Part shown: positions 23,177 through 32,358 of the stretch, piece after piece
How the letters are laid out: each line of letters begins with the position of its first letter
How positions within the stretch are numbered: the stretch's first letter is position 1
From: Microbacterium sp. M28
GTDB lineage: Bacteria; Actinomycetota; Actinomycetes; Actinomycetales; Microbacteriaceae
DNA: 64,000 nt
Assembly (NCBI RefSeq): GCF_025836995.1
Contig: NZ_CP107546.1
Coordinates: 2,294,001-2,358,000, forward strand
Reading direction: 5' to 3'
Program-made: the position numbers and the translations under genes
Notes under the pieces: model-generated
The model's database searches: none
The model's input: the letters and a program-made list of their open reading frames with translations, nothing else
What the model was told of the DNA's origin: nothing

Positions 23177-25072
23177 ATGTCCCGCACGGCGCCCGCACGC
23201 CGCCGCGGACGCGACGCGCCGCAGGATGGTCCGCGCGCCACGTTCCGCCAGCTGCTCCCCTTCCTGTTCGAGCACAAGCGCACCCTGATCGTCGTCGCGG
23301 TGCTCAGCGTGTTCGGCGCGGCGACCTCGCTCGTGCAGCCGCTGCTGGTCGGTCAGGTCATCACCGCCGTGCAGAACGAGCAGGCGCTCGGCGTGCTCAT
23401 CTGGCTCCTGGTCGGCTTCGTGATCGTGTCGTCGATCATCTCCGGCTACCAGCACTACCTGCTCCAGCGCACCGGCACCGCCGTCGTGCACTCGTCCCGA
23501 CGTCAGCTGATCGCGCGGATCCTGCATCTGCCGATCAGCGAGTTCGACGCGCGCCGCACCGGCGACCTGGTCTCCCGGGTCGGCACCGACACGACGCTGC
23601 TGTACGCCGTGCTCACACAGGGCCTCGCGGATGCCGTCGGCAACGCGATCCTGTTCCTCGGAGCCCTCATCGCGATGCTCGTCATCGACCCGATCCTGCT
23701 GCTGCTGATCGTGGTCGTGATCGGAGCATCCGTCGCGGTGGTCGTCGCGCTCAGCGGCCGCATCCGTGAGGCGTCGACCGCGCAGCAGGTCAAGGTGGGC
23801 GAGCTCGCCTCCGGCGTCGAGCGGGCCGTCGGCTCGATCCGGACCGTGCGGGCCTCCGGCGCGACCGAGCGCGAGACGGCAGCCGTGTCGGAGCTGGCGC
23901 ACGAAGCGTACGGCCTCGGCGTGCGCATCGCGAAGGTCTCCGCGCTCGTCGTGCCGATCGCCGGCATCGCCCTGCAGTTGTCGCTTCTGGTCGTGCTCGG
24001 CGTCGGCGGATTCCGCGTCGCGGCCGGCTCGATCTCGATCGCGGCGCTGATCACGTTCGTCATGTTCCTGTTCATGCTGGTGATGCCGCTGGCATCGACG
24101 TTCGGCGCGATCACCTCCGTCAACCAGGCGCTCGGCGCGCTCGGCCGCATCCAGGAGGTCCTCGACCTGCCGCAGGAATCGGATGCCGACGTCGAGACGG
24201 CGGCGCGCATCGGTCGTGCCGTCGACGTGTCCGATGCGCCGGCGCTCGAGTTCGACGACGTGCGCTTCCGGTATCCGGACGACGTCGTCGCCGCACGCAG
24301 GGCCGCAGCGACCGAGGCGCACAGCCTGCTCGTCGACGCGCACCTGGAACGCGACGGCGACGACCCCGCGCCCACCGCGAGCGACGCGGCCCGCGACGTG
24401 CTGCGGGGCATCTCGTTCTCGGTGCCGCGCGGCGCCCGCGTGGCACTGGTGGGTCCCAGCGGAGCCGGCAAGAGCACGATCCTCGCTCTGATCGAGCGCT
24501 TCTACGACCCCACCGGCGGCTCGATCCGACTCGACGGCCACGACATCCGCACGTATCCCCGCGCCGAGCTGCGGGCGCACTTCGGCTACGTCGAGCAGGA
24601 CGCGCCGACCCTCGCCGGGACGCTCGCCGACAACCTCCGCCTGGCGTCGCCTGACGCCACCGATGCCGACTGCGAGCGCGTGCTGCGCGCCGTCAACCTC
24701 GGCGACGTCCTCGAACGCGGCACGCAGGGCCTCGCCACTCCGGTCGGTGAGGACGGCGTGATGCTGTCCGGCGGGGAGCGTCAGCGCCTCGCGATCGCCA
24801 GGGCGCTGCTCACCGAGGCACCGATCCTGCTGCTCGACGAGTCGACGTCATCGCTGGACGGGGTGAACGAGCAGCGGATGCGGGAGGCCATCGACGCCGT
24901 CGCGACCGATCGGACTCTCGTCGTGATCGCTCATCGGCTGTCCACCGTGGTCGACAGCGACGTCATCGTCGTGCTGCAGGACGGTCAGGTCGTCGGTCAG
25001 GGCACGCACGCCGAGCTGATCGAGTCCACGCCGCTGTACCGCGACCTCGCCCGTCACCAGCTCCTCGCCTGA
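23177..25072 (+). CDS. ABC exporter half-transporter (membrane domain fused to ATPase)
   Basis: A 631-residue exporter-type ABC protein (MsbA/BmrA-like architecture) that would dimerise in the cytoplasmic membrane and expel lipids, drugs or peptides. The six-helix membrane domain occupies about residues 35-335. The nucleotide-binding domain has Walker A GPSGAGKST near residue 425, signature LSGGERQRLAIARAL near 530, Walker B LLLDESTSSLD near 550 and the switch His in VVIAHRLST. A ~50-residue Ala/Asp-rich insertion between the first strand of the ATPase (FDDVRFRYPDD) and the next (VLRGISFSV) is unusual. ATG 23177 follows a region with an AGTAC...GTACT inverted repeat (23138-23154). Divergent from the VWA/tubulin-like operon; whether the two share regulation is unknown. 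Confidence 0.87.
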   Translation: MSRTAPARRRGRDAPQDGPRATFRQLLPFLFEHKRTLIVVAVLSVFGAATSLVQPLLVGQVITAVQNEQALGVLIWLLVGFVIVSSIISGYQHYLLQRTGTAVVHSSRRQLIARILHLPISEFDARRTGDLVSRVGTDTTLLYAVLTQGLADAVGNAILFLGALIAMLVIDPILLLLIVVVIGASVAVVVALSGRIREASTAQQVKVGELASGVERAVGSIRTVRASGATERETAAVSELAHEAYGLGVRIAKVSALVVPIAGIALQLSLLVVLGVGGFRVAAGSISIAALITFVMFLFMLVMPLASTFGAITSVNQALGALGRIQEVLDLPQESDADVETAARIGRAVDVSDAPALEFDDVRFRYPDDVVAARRAAATEAHSLLVDAHLERDGDDPAPTASDAARDVLRGISFSVPRGARVALVGPSGAGKSTILALIERFYDPTGGSIRLDGHDIRTYPRAELRAHFGYVEQDAPTLAGTLADNLRLASPDATDADCERVLRAVNLGDVLERGTQGLATPVGEDGVMLSGGERQRLAIARALLTEAPILLLDESTSSLDGVNEQRMREAIDAVATDRTLVVIAHRLSTVVDSDVIVVLQDGQVVGQGTHAELIESTPLYRDLARHQLLA

Positions 25073-25105
25073 GCGGGAGCGCCCCCGCCTCAGCATCCGC
25101 ACCAT

Positions 25106-25136
25106 CGAGACCCCGTCGCAGGTGCGAGAGGTCTCG
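25106..25136. terminator. Hairpin between convergent ABC exporter and PEPCK genes
   Basis: CGAGACC (25106-25112) and GGTCTCG (25130-25136) form a 7-bp stem with a 17-nt loop in the 164-bp gap between convergent genes. No T-tract follows. The remainder of the gap holds nothing else I can identify. Confidence 0.35.
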
Positions 25137-25236
25137 GCGGGGCGGAAGGCGGGATGACGCGACGGCGGGATGCCGAGGACCACTCAGCCATGGGTTCGTC
25201 CTCGTCATCCAGCCGTCGCGGGTCTGTGCGCCGCGG

Positions 25237-27102
25237 TCAGCTCGCGCGGGCGAGCCGGTAGCGCAGCGATGCGAGCTCGGCGCGCAGCGCCGCCGGCAGC
25301 TTGTCGCCGAAGGTGTCGTAGAACTCCTCGATGCCGTCGGCCTCGGCCTGCCAGGCCGCGGCATCCACTCGGAAGAGCTCCTCGAGATCGGCATCCGGGA
25401 TCTCCAGGCCGTCCAGGTTCAGATCGGATGCCTGCGGGAGGCGACCGACGGGGCTGTCCACGGCGGGCACCTGACCGTCGATGCGGCGGATGATCCAGTC
25501 GATCACGCGGGAGTTGTCTCCGAAGCCGGGCCACAGGAACCGGCCGTCCTCGCCGCGTCGGAACCAGTTGACCTGGAAGATCCGAGGGGCACGGTCGAAG
25601 CGCAGCTTGCGCCCGACATCGAGCCAGTGCGCGAAGTAGTCCCCCATGTTGTAGCCGCAGAACGGCAGCATCGCGAACGGGTCGCGACGCAGCTCCCCGA
25701 CCGTGCCCTCCGCCGCCGCGGTCCGTTCGGACGAGATCGTCGAGCCGAGGAAGACGCCGTGCGCCCAGTCCGTCGCCTCCACGACGAGCGGGACGTTGGA
25801 CGCGCGCCGACCGCCGAACAGGATGACATCCAGTGGGACGGCCGCCTCCCAGTCCTCGGAGAGCTGCGGGCACTGCGCGGCCGAGACCGTGAAGCGCGAG
25901 TTCGGATGCGCTGCCGGACGGCCGGACTGCGGCGTCCAGGGGTTGCCCTCCCAGTCGATCAGGTCGCTCGGCGGGGTGTCGGTGAGACCCTCCCACCACA
26001 CGTCGCCGTCGGGGCGCAGCGCGACGTTCGTGAAGATCGTGTTGCCCCAGAGCGTCTCGACGGCCGTCACGTTCGTCGACTCCCCCGTCCCGGGGGCCAC
26101 GCCGAAGAATCCGGCCTCAGGGTTGATCGCCCACATCCGTCCGTCCTCGCCGGGGCGGATCCAGGCGATGTCGTCGCCGATCGTCTCCACGCGCCAGCCG
26201 GGGATCGTCGGACGGAGCATCGCGAGGTTCGTCTTGCCGCACGCGGAGGGGAACGCCGCGGCGACGTGGTACCGGCGGCCGTTCGGATCGACGATCCGGA
26301 TGAGCAGCATGTGCTCGGCGAGCCAGCCCTCGTCACGGGCGATGACCGAGGCGATCCGCAGCGCGAAGCACTTCTTCGCGAGGATCGCATTTCCGCCGTA
26401 GCCGGAGCCGTAGGAGTACACCTCGAGCGTCTCGGGGAAGTGCACGACGTACTTCTCGTCGTTGCACGGCCACTCGGCATCCTGCTCGCCTGGTGCCAGC
26501 GGCGCACCAACGGTGTGCACGGTGCGCACCCACGGTGCTCCCCCGGCGATCTCACGGGTCACGGCGTCGCCGACCCTGGTCATGATGCCGATGGATGCCA
26601 CGGCGTACGCACTGTCCGTGATCTGCACGCCGATGTGCGACAGCGGGCCGCCGACCGCGCCCATCGAGAACGGGACGACGTACATCGTGCGCCCGCGCAT
26701 GGAGCCGGCGAACAGGACGTCCATCTTGGTGCGCATGGCGCCGGGTTCGGCCCAGTTGTTGGTAGGGCCTGCGTCCTCCTCGCGCTCGGACGCGATGAAG
26801 GTGCGGCCCTCGGTACGCGCGACGTCGCTGGGGTGCGATCGTGCGAGGTAGGAACCGGGACGCCATTCCGGATTCAGCTTGATGAGCTTGCCCTCGTCGA
26901 CGAGACCCCGCAGCAGTGCGTCGTTCTCGGCGCGCGACCCGTCCACCCAGTGCACGGCGTCCGGTTGGGTGAGGGCACGGATCTCCTCCACCCACGCGCG
27001 CAGTTCCGCCATCCCCGGGGTGTCGTACACCGGCTCCGCCCCCAGCGTGCGCGCGGGTGCGACGGAGGCTGCTCGAAGGGTGAAGGTCTCGGCGATGGCC
27101 AT
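25237..27102 (-). CDS. pckG: Phosphoenolpyruvate carboxykinase (GTP)
   Basis: Converts oxaloacetate and GTP to phosphoenolpyruvate, the first gluconeogenic step from TCA intermediates. At 621 residues it has the length of the GTP-dependent enzyme. Seen motifs: [13 protein letters not shown] near residue 283 (P-loop plus the mobile Cys), [20 protein letters not shown] (kinase-2 region), [12 protein letters not shown], and [15 protein letters not shown] near 428 with the substrate-binding Arg. AAAGGAG ends 6 nt before ATG 27102; the in-frame start at 27156 would add 18 residues and lies upstream of that site. Divergent from a RamB/ScfR-type regulator; in Corynebacterium such regulators govern acetate and gluconeogenic genes, so control by its neighbour is plausible. 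Confidence 0.94.
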   Translation of the reverse strand: MAIAETFTLRAASVAPARTLGAEPVYDTPGMAELRAWVEEIRALTQPDAVHWVDGSRAENDALLRGLVDEGKLIKLNPEWRPGSYLARSHPSDVARTEGRTFIASEREEDAGPTNNWAEPGAMRTKMDVLFAGSMRGRTMYVVPFSMGAVGGPLSHIGVQITDSAYAVASIGIMTRVGDAVTREIAGGAPWVRTVHTVGAPLAPGEQDAEWPCNDEKYVVHFPETLEVYSYGSGYGGNAILAKKCFALRIASVIARDEGWLAEHMLLIRIVDPNGRRYHVAAAFPSACGKTNLAMLRPTIPGWRVETIGDDIAWIRPGEDGRMWAINPEAGFFGVAPGTGESTNVTAVETLWGNTIFTNVALRPDGDVWWEGLTDTPPSDLIDWEGNPWTPQSGRPAAHPNSRFTVSAAQCPQLSEDWEAAVPLDVILFGGRRASNVPLVVEATDWAHGVFLGSTISSERTAAAEGTVGELRRDPFAMLPFCGYNMGDYFAHWLDVGRKLRFDRAPRIFQVNWFRRGEDGRFLWPGFGDNSRVIDWIIRRIDGQVPAVDSPVGRLPQASDLNLDGLEIPDADLEELFRVDAAAWQAEADGIEEFYDTFGDKLPAALRAELASLRYRLARAS

Positions 27103-27199
27103 GTCTGCTCCTTTGAAGAGTAGGTCGTTATGGCAATTCTGGGTCGTTGCGGACACGATTTACGGACGAGTTTGCGTTTAAGAATCTCAGTTCTTTCGG

Positions 27200-27205
27200 T
27201 ATGCT
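27200..27205 (+). promoter_or_regulatory. -10 of a leaderless promoter (RamB-like regulator)
   Basis: TATGCT lies 6 nt before ATG 27212, and TTAAGA sits 16 bp further upstream as a possible -35. Transcription would start at the A of the ATG. Confidence 0.55.
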
Positions 27206-27211
27206 CAAGGA

Positions 27212-28654
27212 ATGAGCGGCTCCGGCATCCATCTGACGACTCTCGGCCATCGCATCCGTCATCACCGCACCGCGCGCGGCTTCACGCTCGACGAACTGGG
27301 TGCCATGGTCGGCGTCGCCGGCTCGCAGCTCAGCCTGATCGAGAACGGCAAGCGCGAACCGAAGCTGTCGCTGCTGCAGGCGATCGCCCAGGCCACGGGC
27401 ACCGAGGTGGCCGACCTGATCTCGGGTGAACCGCCGAACCGCAGAGCGGCCCTCGAGATCGAGCTCGAGAACGCCCAGGCGAGCCCCGTGTTCCGCCAGC
27501 TGGGCATCGCACCGGTGCGCGTGACCAAGGGCATGTCCGACGAGACGATCGAGTCGCTGCTGGGCCTGCATCGGGAGCTGCAGCGCCGCGAGCGCGAGGC
27601 CATCGCGACACCGGAGGAGGCGCGCCGGGCGAACACCGAGCTGCGACTGCGCATGCGCGCGCAGAACAACTACATCGGCGACATCGAGAAGCTCGCCGAG
27701 AAGCAGCTGCGCGCCGCAGGTCACGTCGCCGGAGCACTGACGCATCGCACGGTGAGCATCATGGCCGAGAAGCTCGGTTTCGAACTCATCTACGTCGGAG
27801 ACCTGCCGCACTCGACCCGCTCGGTGACCGATCTCGAGAACGGCCGCATCTATCTCCCGCCTGCCTCGATCCCCGGTGGTCACGGCCTGCGGTCGATGGC
27901 GCTGCAGGCGATGGCGCACCGGCTGCTCGGCCACACTCCCCCGACCGACTACGCCGACTTCCTGCAGCAGCGGCTCGAGATCAACTACTTCGCCGCCTGC
28001 TGCCTGATCCCCGAGACCGCGGGTGTGGCGTTCCTCCAGCAGGCGCGCAAGGATCGCAATCTCGCCGTCGAGGACTTCCGCGACGCGTTCGGCGTCACGC
28101 ACGAGGCCGCCGGAATGCGCATGACGAACCTGCTCACCGAGCACCTGGGGATGGCGCTGCACTTCCTGCGCGTCGACGAGACCGGCGCGATCACCCGCGT
28201 ATACGAGAACGACGATCTGCCCCTGCCGATGGATGTGACCGGCGCGGTCGAGGGGCAGCGCGTGTGCCGCAAGTTCCAGGCGAGGGCGGCGTTCTCGCAG
28301 CAGAACCGCACCACCGAGCACCACCAGTACACCGACACCCCGTCCGGCACGTTCTGGTGCTCGACCCAGACGGGTTCGTCCAGCGACGGGGAGTTCTCGA
28401 TCACCGTGGGCGTCCCCTTCGACGACGCCCGGTGGTGGCGTGGCAGGGAGACGCCGGACCGCGCCGTCTCGACCTGCCCCGATGAGGCGTGCTGTCGCCG
28501 ACCGGCCGCCGACGTCGCGGACCGCTGGAGCGGCAAGGCGTGGCCGAGCGCGCGCGTGCACACGCACATGTTCTCACCGCTCCCCCGCGGCGCGTTCCCC
28601 GGCGTCGACGACAACGAGGTGTACGACTTCCTCGCCCGTCACGCGGCGGAGTGA
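27212..28654 (+). CDS. XRE-family regulator with IrrE/ScfR-like C-terminus (RamB type)
   Basis: A 480-residue transcription factor of the short-chain fatty acyl/RamB family. The N-terminal XRE helix-turn-helix covers residues 10-64 (LGHRIRHHRTARGFTLDELG, then GSQLSLIENGKREPKLSLLQ). The middle (about 190-290) is related to IrrE-like peptidase folds but the zinc HExxH is not present (QAMAHRLLGH instead). The C-terminal domain (about 310-480) has the cysteine/Trp-rich ScfR pattern, with FWCSTQTG, STCPDEACCRRPA and RVHTHMFSPLPRGAFPG. Such regulators sense acyl-CoA or acetate status. It is divergent from pckG with a 109-bp gap. Its promoter predicts a leaderless message. Confidence 0.85.
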   Translation: MSGSGIHLTTLGHRIRHHRTARGFTLDELGAMVGVAGSQLSLIENGKREPKLSLLQAIAQATGTEVADLISGEPPNRRAALEIELENAQASPVFRQLGIAPVRVTKGMSDETIESLLGLHRELQRREREAIATPEEARRANTELRLRMRAQNNYIGDIEKLAEKQLRAAGHVAGALTHRTVSIMAEKLGFELIYVGDLPHSTRSVTDLENGRIYLPPASIPGGHGLRSMALQAMAHRLLGHTPPTDYADFLQQRLEINYFAACCLIPETAGVAFLQQARKDRNLAVEDFRDAFGVTHEAAGMRMTNLLTEHLGMALHFLRVDETGAITRVYENDDLPLPMDVTGAVEGQRVCRKFQARAAFSQQNRTTEHHQYTDTPSGTFWCSTQTGSSSDGEFSITVGVPFDDARWWRGRETPDRAVSTCPDEACCRRPAADVADRWSGKAWPSARVHTHMFSPLPRGAFPGVDDNEVYDFLARHAAE

Positions 28655-28662
28655 GCCGCCCG

Positions 28663-28668
28663 TACGCT
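28663..28668 (+). promoter_or_regulatory. -10 of a leaderless promoter (HAD gene)
   Basis: TACGCT lies 6 nt before ATG 28675, in the short gap behind the regulator gene. It decides the start codon, since longer in-frame starts overlap the regulator. Confidence 0.5.
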
Positions 28669-28674
28669 GGAAGC

Positions 28675-29325
28675 ATGACGATCACGCTGCATGCCCGCGC
28701 CGCCCTGCTCGACATGGACGGCACGCTCGTCGACTCGACCGCCGTGGTCGAGCGGCTGTGGCTGGATTGGGCGCGCCCGCACGGCCTCGACCCCGAGACG
28801 GTGCTGCGCACGGTGCACGGACGGCAGGGGCACCAGAGCATGGCCCTGCTGCTGCCGAAGCGCGATCATGCCGTGAACCTGGTCGAGAATCAGGAGATGC
28901 TGCTGCGCGAGAGCGCAGACGTCGACGGCGTGGTCGAGATCCCGGGGGCCGCGGCGTTCCTGCGCGCTCTCGCACCGTTCCCGCACGCGATCGTGACCTC
29001 CGCCGACGTGCGCCTGATGACCGCGCGGATGGGCGCATCGGGCCTCGACGTTCCCGCTCTCGCCGTGACGGCGGAGAGCGTCTCCCGGAGCAAGCCGGAC
29101 CCGGAGGGCTTCCTGCTCGGCGCGGCGAAGCTGGGCGTCGACCCGGCGGACTGCGTCGTGTTCGAGGACTCCGCTGCGGGCATCCGCGCGGGTCTGGATG
29201 CCGGGATGACCGTGATCGGCGTCGGACCGCACGCGCCGTCGTTCGATCCGTCGCACCACGTCGACGACCTGACCGCGGTGCGGATCACGGCTGCCGGTGA
29301 CGGCTTCGACGTGACGATCGGCTGA
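28675..29325 (+). CDS. HAD-superfamily sugar-phosphate phosphatase
   Basis: A 216-residue haloacid dehalogenase-type hydrolase of the beta-phosphoglucomutase/phosphatase branch. Motif I is LLDMDGTLVDST near residue 11 (nucleophile and acid Asp), motif II VTSADVR near 107, and motifs III/IV SKPDPEGFLLGAAKLG near 140 and VFEDSAAGIRAG near 162. The helical cap (about 20-85) is of the type that accepts small sugar phosphates such as 2-deoxyglucose-6-P or glycerol-3-P; the true substrate is unknown. It is convergent with the winged-helix gene, 12 bp away. Confidence 0.85.
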   Translation: MTITLHARAALLDMDGTLVDSTAVVERLWLDWARPHGLDPETVLRTVHGRQGHQSMALLLPKRDHAVNLVENQEMLLRESADVDGVVEIPGAAAFLRALAPFPHAIVTSADVRLMTARMGASGLDVPALAVTAESVSRSKPDPEGFLLGAAKLGVDPADCVVFEDSAAGIRAGLDAGMTVIGVGPHAPSFDPSHHVDDLTAVRITAAGDGFDVTIG

Positions 29326-29337
29326 CCGCGCCACGGC

Positions 29338-30399
29338 TCAACCGGTGACGAACGCCGCATAGCGGTCCAGCGCCGCCACCACGTCGGCCTCCGACACATC
29401 GGCCAGCCGTTCGACGGTGGGATGCTCGGTGTGACGACCGAGCGCCGTCGACTGACGCCACGTGCCCACGATCTCGCCCCCGGCGAGCAGGATGGGCCTG
29501 ACCATGCCGTTCTTCCCAGGGCCGACGGCGGCGAAGCGCTCGACGGGGCCGGCGATCGATCGGTCGGCGTAGGAGATGTAGTACTCCTCGAAGGAGGCGA
29601 GCGCCTGCACATCGGGGACCGCGCGGCGCCGGGGGCGGGTCCGCGCCTGGAACACGCCGTCGTCGACCTCGTCCACGCGATCGACCGCGGCGGCCGCCGC
29701 CGCGCGCGACGCGGTGAGCGTGAGCCCCGACCACCAGGCGAAGTCCGCGACCGTCGCCGGTCCGTGTCCGTCGATGTACCGCGAGAACATCTCGGCCGCG
29801 GGGTCGGCGGGGGCATGCACATCCGTGATGTGCTCCTCGACCAGCACGAAGCGCTGCTCGCGGCTCACGCCGTCGGCTCGCGCGACGACGGGACCCTGGC
29901 AGATGATGCCGCGCATCGCGAGGTTCCCGATGGCATGAACACCGCGTTGACCGGTGGGGTCGATGCCGATGCCGGACAGGACCTCGAAGACCTCGGCGCG
30001 GGTCAGGGCGTTGCCTCCTCGGAGCGCCGCGCGCACGGCACGCTCGATCCTCGCGAACGCCTCGGCATCGAGGCCGAGTTCGCGGTAGCGCGGCGCCCCA
30101 GCCTGCAGCTGTCGCGCCCCGGTCACACCGAGCATCCAGGCGAAGTCACGGGCCGGGACGATGTGCAGGGTGCCGCGCTGCGTCCATGCGCGCACCAGAG
30201 TGCCGTCGTCGAACAGCGCGTCGACCTGGCGCAGCGTCGGCGCACCCCGCGTGCGCGAGGCGAGCGCCCAGCGTCCGCCCCAGAACTCCTGACTCTGCAC
30301 CGCGAGCATGTGGCTCGCCGCGTCCGCGAGACTCGGCGCCGGCGCCGTGAGAAGGTGCGAGCGCAGCCGCTCGCCCCGCCGCTGTGCTGTCGTGGTCAC
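29338..30399 (-). CDS. Winged helix DNA-binding domain protein (AlkZ/YcaQ-like, HTH_42)
   Basis: A 353-residue protein of the family annotated as winged helix DNA-binding domain (PF06224). Members such as AlkZ and YcaQ are DNA glycosylases for alkylated bases and crosslinks, but this actinobacterial branch is uncharacterised. Seen: MLAVQSQEFWGGRWALASRT near residue 33 (Gln-Ser/Ala-Gln pattern, with the Gln-x-Gln that carries catalysis in AlkZ), LVRAWTQRGTLHIVPARDFAW near 69 and ARLLAGGEIVGTWR-like segment GGEIVGTWRQ near 310. The start is GTG 30399; nothing longer is in frame without entering murQ. No clear ribosome-binding site is visible. Confidence 0.75.
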   Translation of the reverse strand: MTTTAQRRGERLRSHLLTAPAPSLADAASHMLAVQSQEFWGGRWALASRTRGAPTLRQVDALFDDGTLVRAWTQRGTLHIVPARDFAWMLGVTGARQLQAGAPRYRELGLDAEAFARIERAVRAALRGGNALTRAEVFEVLSGIGIDPTGQRGVHAIGNLAMRGIICQGPVVARADGVSREQRFVLVEEHITDVHAPADPAAEMFSRYIDGHGPATVADFAWWSGLTLTASRAAAAAAVDRVDEVDDGVFQARTRPRRRAVPDVQALASFEEYYISYADRSIAGPVERFAAVGPGKNGMVRPILLAGGEIVGTWRQSTALGRHTEHPTVERLADVSEADVVAALDRYAAFVTG

Positions 30400-30467
30400 G
30401 GTGACATCTTGGCGGATGCTGCGGACAACCGCTTGTCCCACGCACGCTCCGCGCGTCGGAGCGCTCC

Positions 30468-31403
30468 TCAGCCGAGGCGGGCGATCGCCTCGCGCAGGAT
30501 CCCGTCCGCGTCGCCCAGCGCACGCGCGGCCGTCACGGCATCCGCTCCGGTGGCGAGCATCAGCAGCGCGAGCTTGACGGATCCGTCGGCCCTTCGGAGC
30601 GCATCGGATGCCGCATCGACGTCCACTCCCGCCAGCTGCGACACCGTCCGGACGCTGCGCACGCGCAGCTTCTCGTTCGTCGCGAGCAGATCGACCATGA
30701 CCCCGCGGTACGTCTTGCCGAGCTTGATCATCGACAGCGTCGAGAGCATGTTCACCACGAGCTTCTGCGCGGTGCCGGACTTCAACCTGGTCGATCCGGA
30801 GACGAACTCCGGCCCGGTGACAACCTCGATCGCGATCTCCGCGGCGGCGCCGGTCGCCGACCCCGCGTTGGACGCGATCGCGACGGTCAACGCGCCTGCT
30901 TCTCCCGCGTGCACGAGACCGCTCACGACGTAGGGCGTGCGACCGGATGCCGAGATGCCCACGACCGTGTCCTCCGGTGCGAGCGACAAGCGCTCGAGGT
31001 CGGCGATCGCCGCATCCTCGTCGTCCTCGGCATCCTCCACAGCCGAGCGGATCGCCCGCTCCCCGCCGGCGATGACGCCGACGACCATCGACGGGTCGGT
31101 GCCGAAGGTCGGCGGGCATTCGCTGGCGTCCAGCACTCCGATGCGCCCGGCGGTCCCCGCGCCGATGTAGATGAGGCGTCCGCCGCGTCGGAATCGTTCG
31201 GTGATGCCGTCGACGGCGCGGGCGATCTGGTCGGCCTGCGCGGCGACGGCTTCCGGAACGCGTCGGTCCTCGGCGTTCATGGCCCGCACGAGGTCGGCCG
31301 TGTCGAGCAGATCGAGATCTCCGCGGTCGGCGGTCTGCGCCTCGGTCGTGAGGCCAGACAGCTCGGCGAGCAGGGCGGCGAAGCGGGAGGAGTCATCCGA
31401 CAC
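30468..31403 (-). CDS. murQ: N-acetylmuramic acid 6-phosphate etherase
   Basis: MurQ removes D-lactate from MurNAc-6-phosphate to give GlcNAc-6-phosphate during cell-wall recycling. At 311 residues it has family length. Seen: RRVPEAVAAQADQIARAVDG near residue 46, GGRLIYIGAGTAGRIGVLDA near 73 (SIS phosphosugar site), the ECPPTFGTDP segment with the conserved Glu, GISASGRTPYV near 155, and STRLKSGTAQKLVVNMLST near 212. GTG 31403 has GAAAGG about 10 nt upstream and overlaps the kinase gene by 11 bp, so kinase and MurQ are coupled. Confidence 0.92.
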   Translation of the reverse strand: MSDDSSRFAALLAELSGLTTEAQTADRGDLDLLDTADLVRAMNAEDRRVPEAVAAQADQIARAVDGITERFRRGGRLIYIGAGTAGRIGVLDASECPPTFGTDPSMVVGVIAGGERAIRSAVEDAEDDEDAAIADLERLSLAPEDTVVGISASGRTPYVVSGLVHAGEAGALTVAIASNAGSATGAAAEIAIEVVTGPEFVSGSTRLKSGTAQKLVVNMLSTLSMIKLGKTYRGVMVDLLATNEKLRVRSVRTVSQLAGVDVDAASDALRRADGSVKLALLMLATGADAVTAARALGDADGILREAIARLG

Positions 31404-32283
31404 GGTGCAGATACCTTTCGTGGGGCAGATCGGTGCGCGCCGCGAGCAGCAGCGCACCGTCGAGAGCGTCGCCGCGCGCGGGCACGACCGTGCGCCCCTG
31501 AGCGACGAGGGCGGATTCGAGAGCAGCGCGGAACCATGCGTGATCGGTGAGTCCGCCGTGGACGGCGACATCCGACGAGGCCGCGGATGCCGCGACGGCG
31601 GATGCCACGAGCAGCGCGACCGCTTCCCCGGCGATGCCGCGGGCGACGGGATCGCCGACGGATGCGGCGTCCAGGACCGCGGGAGCGAAGGTCGCCAACC
31701 GCCGCGCGGCCGGCACGGGTCCGGCGAGCCAGCCGTGCACGTCGGCATCAGGGGCGATATGGGCGCTCAGCGCGGTGGTCAGTGAGGTGGCGGGTCCGAG
31801 CGCGGCATCCGCCCGCAGCACCGCCCGGATGCCCTCGCGTCCGAGCCAGGATCCACTGCCGAGATCGCCGAGGTCGGGACCCCAGCCGTCGACGAGGCGA
31901 ACGCCTGCCTGATCGACACCGAGAGCGGATGCTCCGGTGCCGGCGATCAGCAGCACTCCTGTGTCGCCGCCGAGTGCTCCGGCGTGGGCGGTGACGACGT
32001 CGGAGGCGACCACCACGGGTGCGGAGAGCCGCGCGGAGAGCTCGGCGGCGAGACGTCGAGCCGCATCCGGCGCGGCCCAGGCACCGGCTGCTCCGACGCC
32101 GAGCGCGTCGACCTCACCCCCCGCAGCGTCCATCAGGGGCAGAATGGCTTCCAACGCGGCTTCCGTCCCCGCCGGGGCGGCGAGACCTGGGGAACCATCG
32201 CCGACGAGCTTCACCGGCGACGACGCTTCGGTGACGAGGAGTCGGCACCGCGTCTTGCCGAGATCGATGGCCGCTGCACGCAT
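31393..32283 (-). CDS. BadF/BadG-type sugar kinase (likely MurNAc/GlcNAc kinase)
   Basis: A 296-residue member of the BadF/BadG/BcrA/BcrD ATPase family, which includes N-acetylglucosamine kinase and the MurK kinase for MurNAc and GlcNAc. The phosphate-1 loop is AAIDLGKTRCRLLV at residue 4 (Asp-x-Gly-x-Thr type), phosphate-2 is VLLIAGTGASALG near 108 and the adenosine motif is DVAVHGGLTDHAWF near 248. Being co-transcribed with and overlapping murQ, it most likely phosphorylates MurNAc taken up from the wall. Its promoter is leaderless and well formed. The divergent RpiR gene is the likely regulator. Confidence 0.83.
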   Translation of the reverse strand: MRAAAIDLGKTRCRLLVTEASSPVKLVGDGSPGLAAPAGTEAALEAILPLMDAAGGEVDALGVGAAGAWAAPDAARRLAAELSARLSAPVVVASDVVTAHAGALGGDTGVLLIAGTGASALGVDQAGVRLVDGWGPDLGDLGSGSWLGREGIRAVLRADAALGPATSLTTALSAHIAPDADVHGWLAGPVPAARRLATFAPAVLDAASVGDPVARGIAGEAVALLVASAVAASAASSDVAVHGGLTDHAWFRAALESALVAQGRTVVPARGDALDGALLLAARTDLPHERYLHRVG

Positions 32284-32289
32284 GAAAAT

Positions 32290-32318
32290 AGTCTACATTT
32301 CCTACCTGACAGCTGTAA
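32290..32318 (-). promoter_or_regulatory. Leaderless promoter of the kinase-murQ operon
   Basis: On the minus strand TTACAG (32318-32313), a 17-bp spacer and TAGACT (32295-32290) stand 6 nt before ATG 32283. The spacing is ideal for a housekeeping sigma factor, with the RNA starting at the ATG. GAAA (32284 side) and TTTC flank the -10, and an 8-bp palindrome ACAGCTGT (32309-32316) overlaps the -35, a plausible RpiR site. Confidence 0.6.
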
Positions 32319-32358
32319 CGAAATTCCGACCACGGCCGGAACGTCGCAGAGGAGACGC

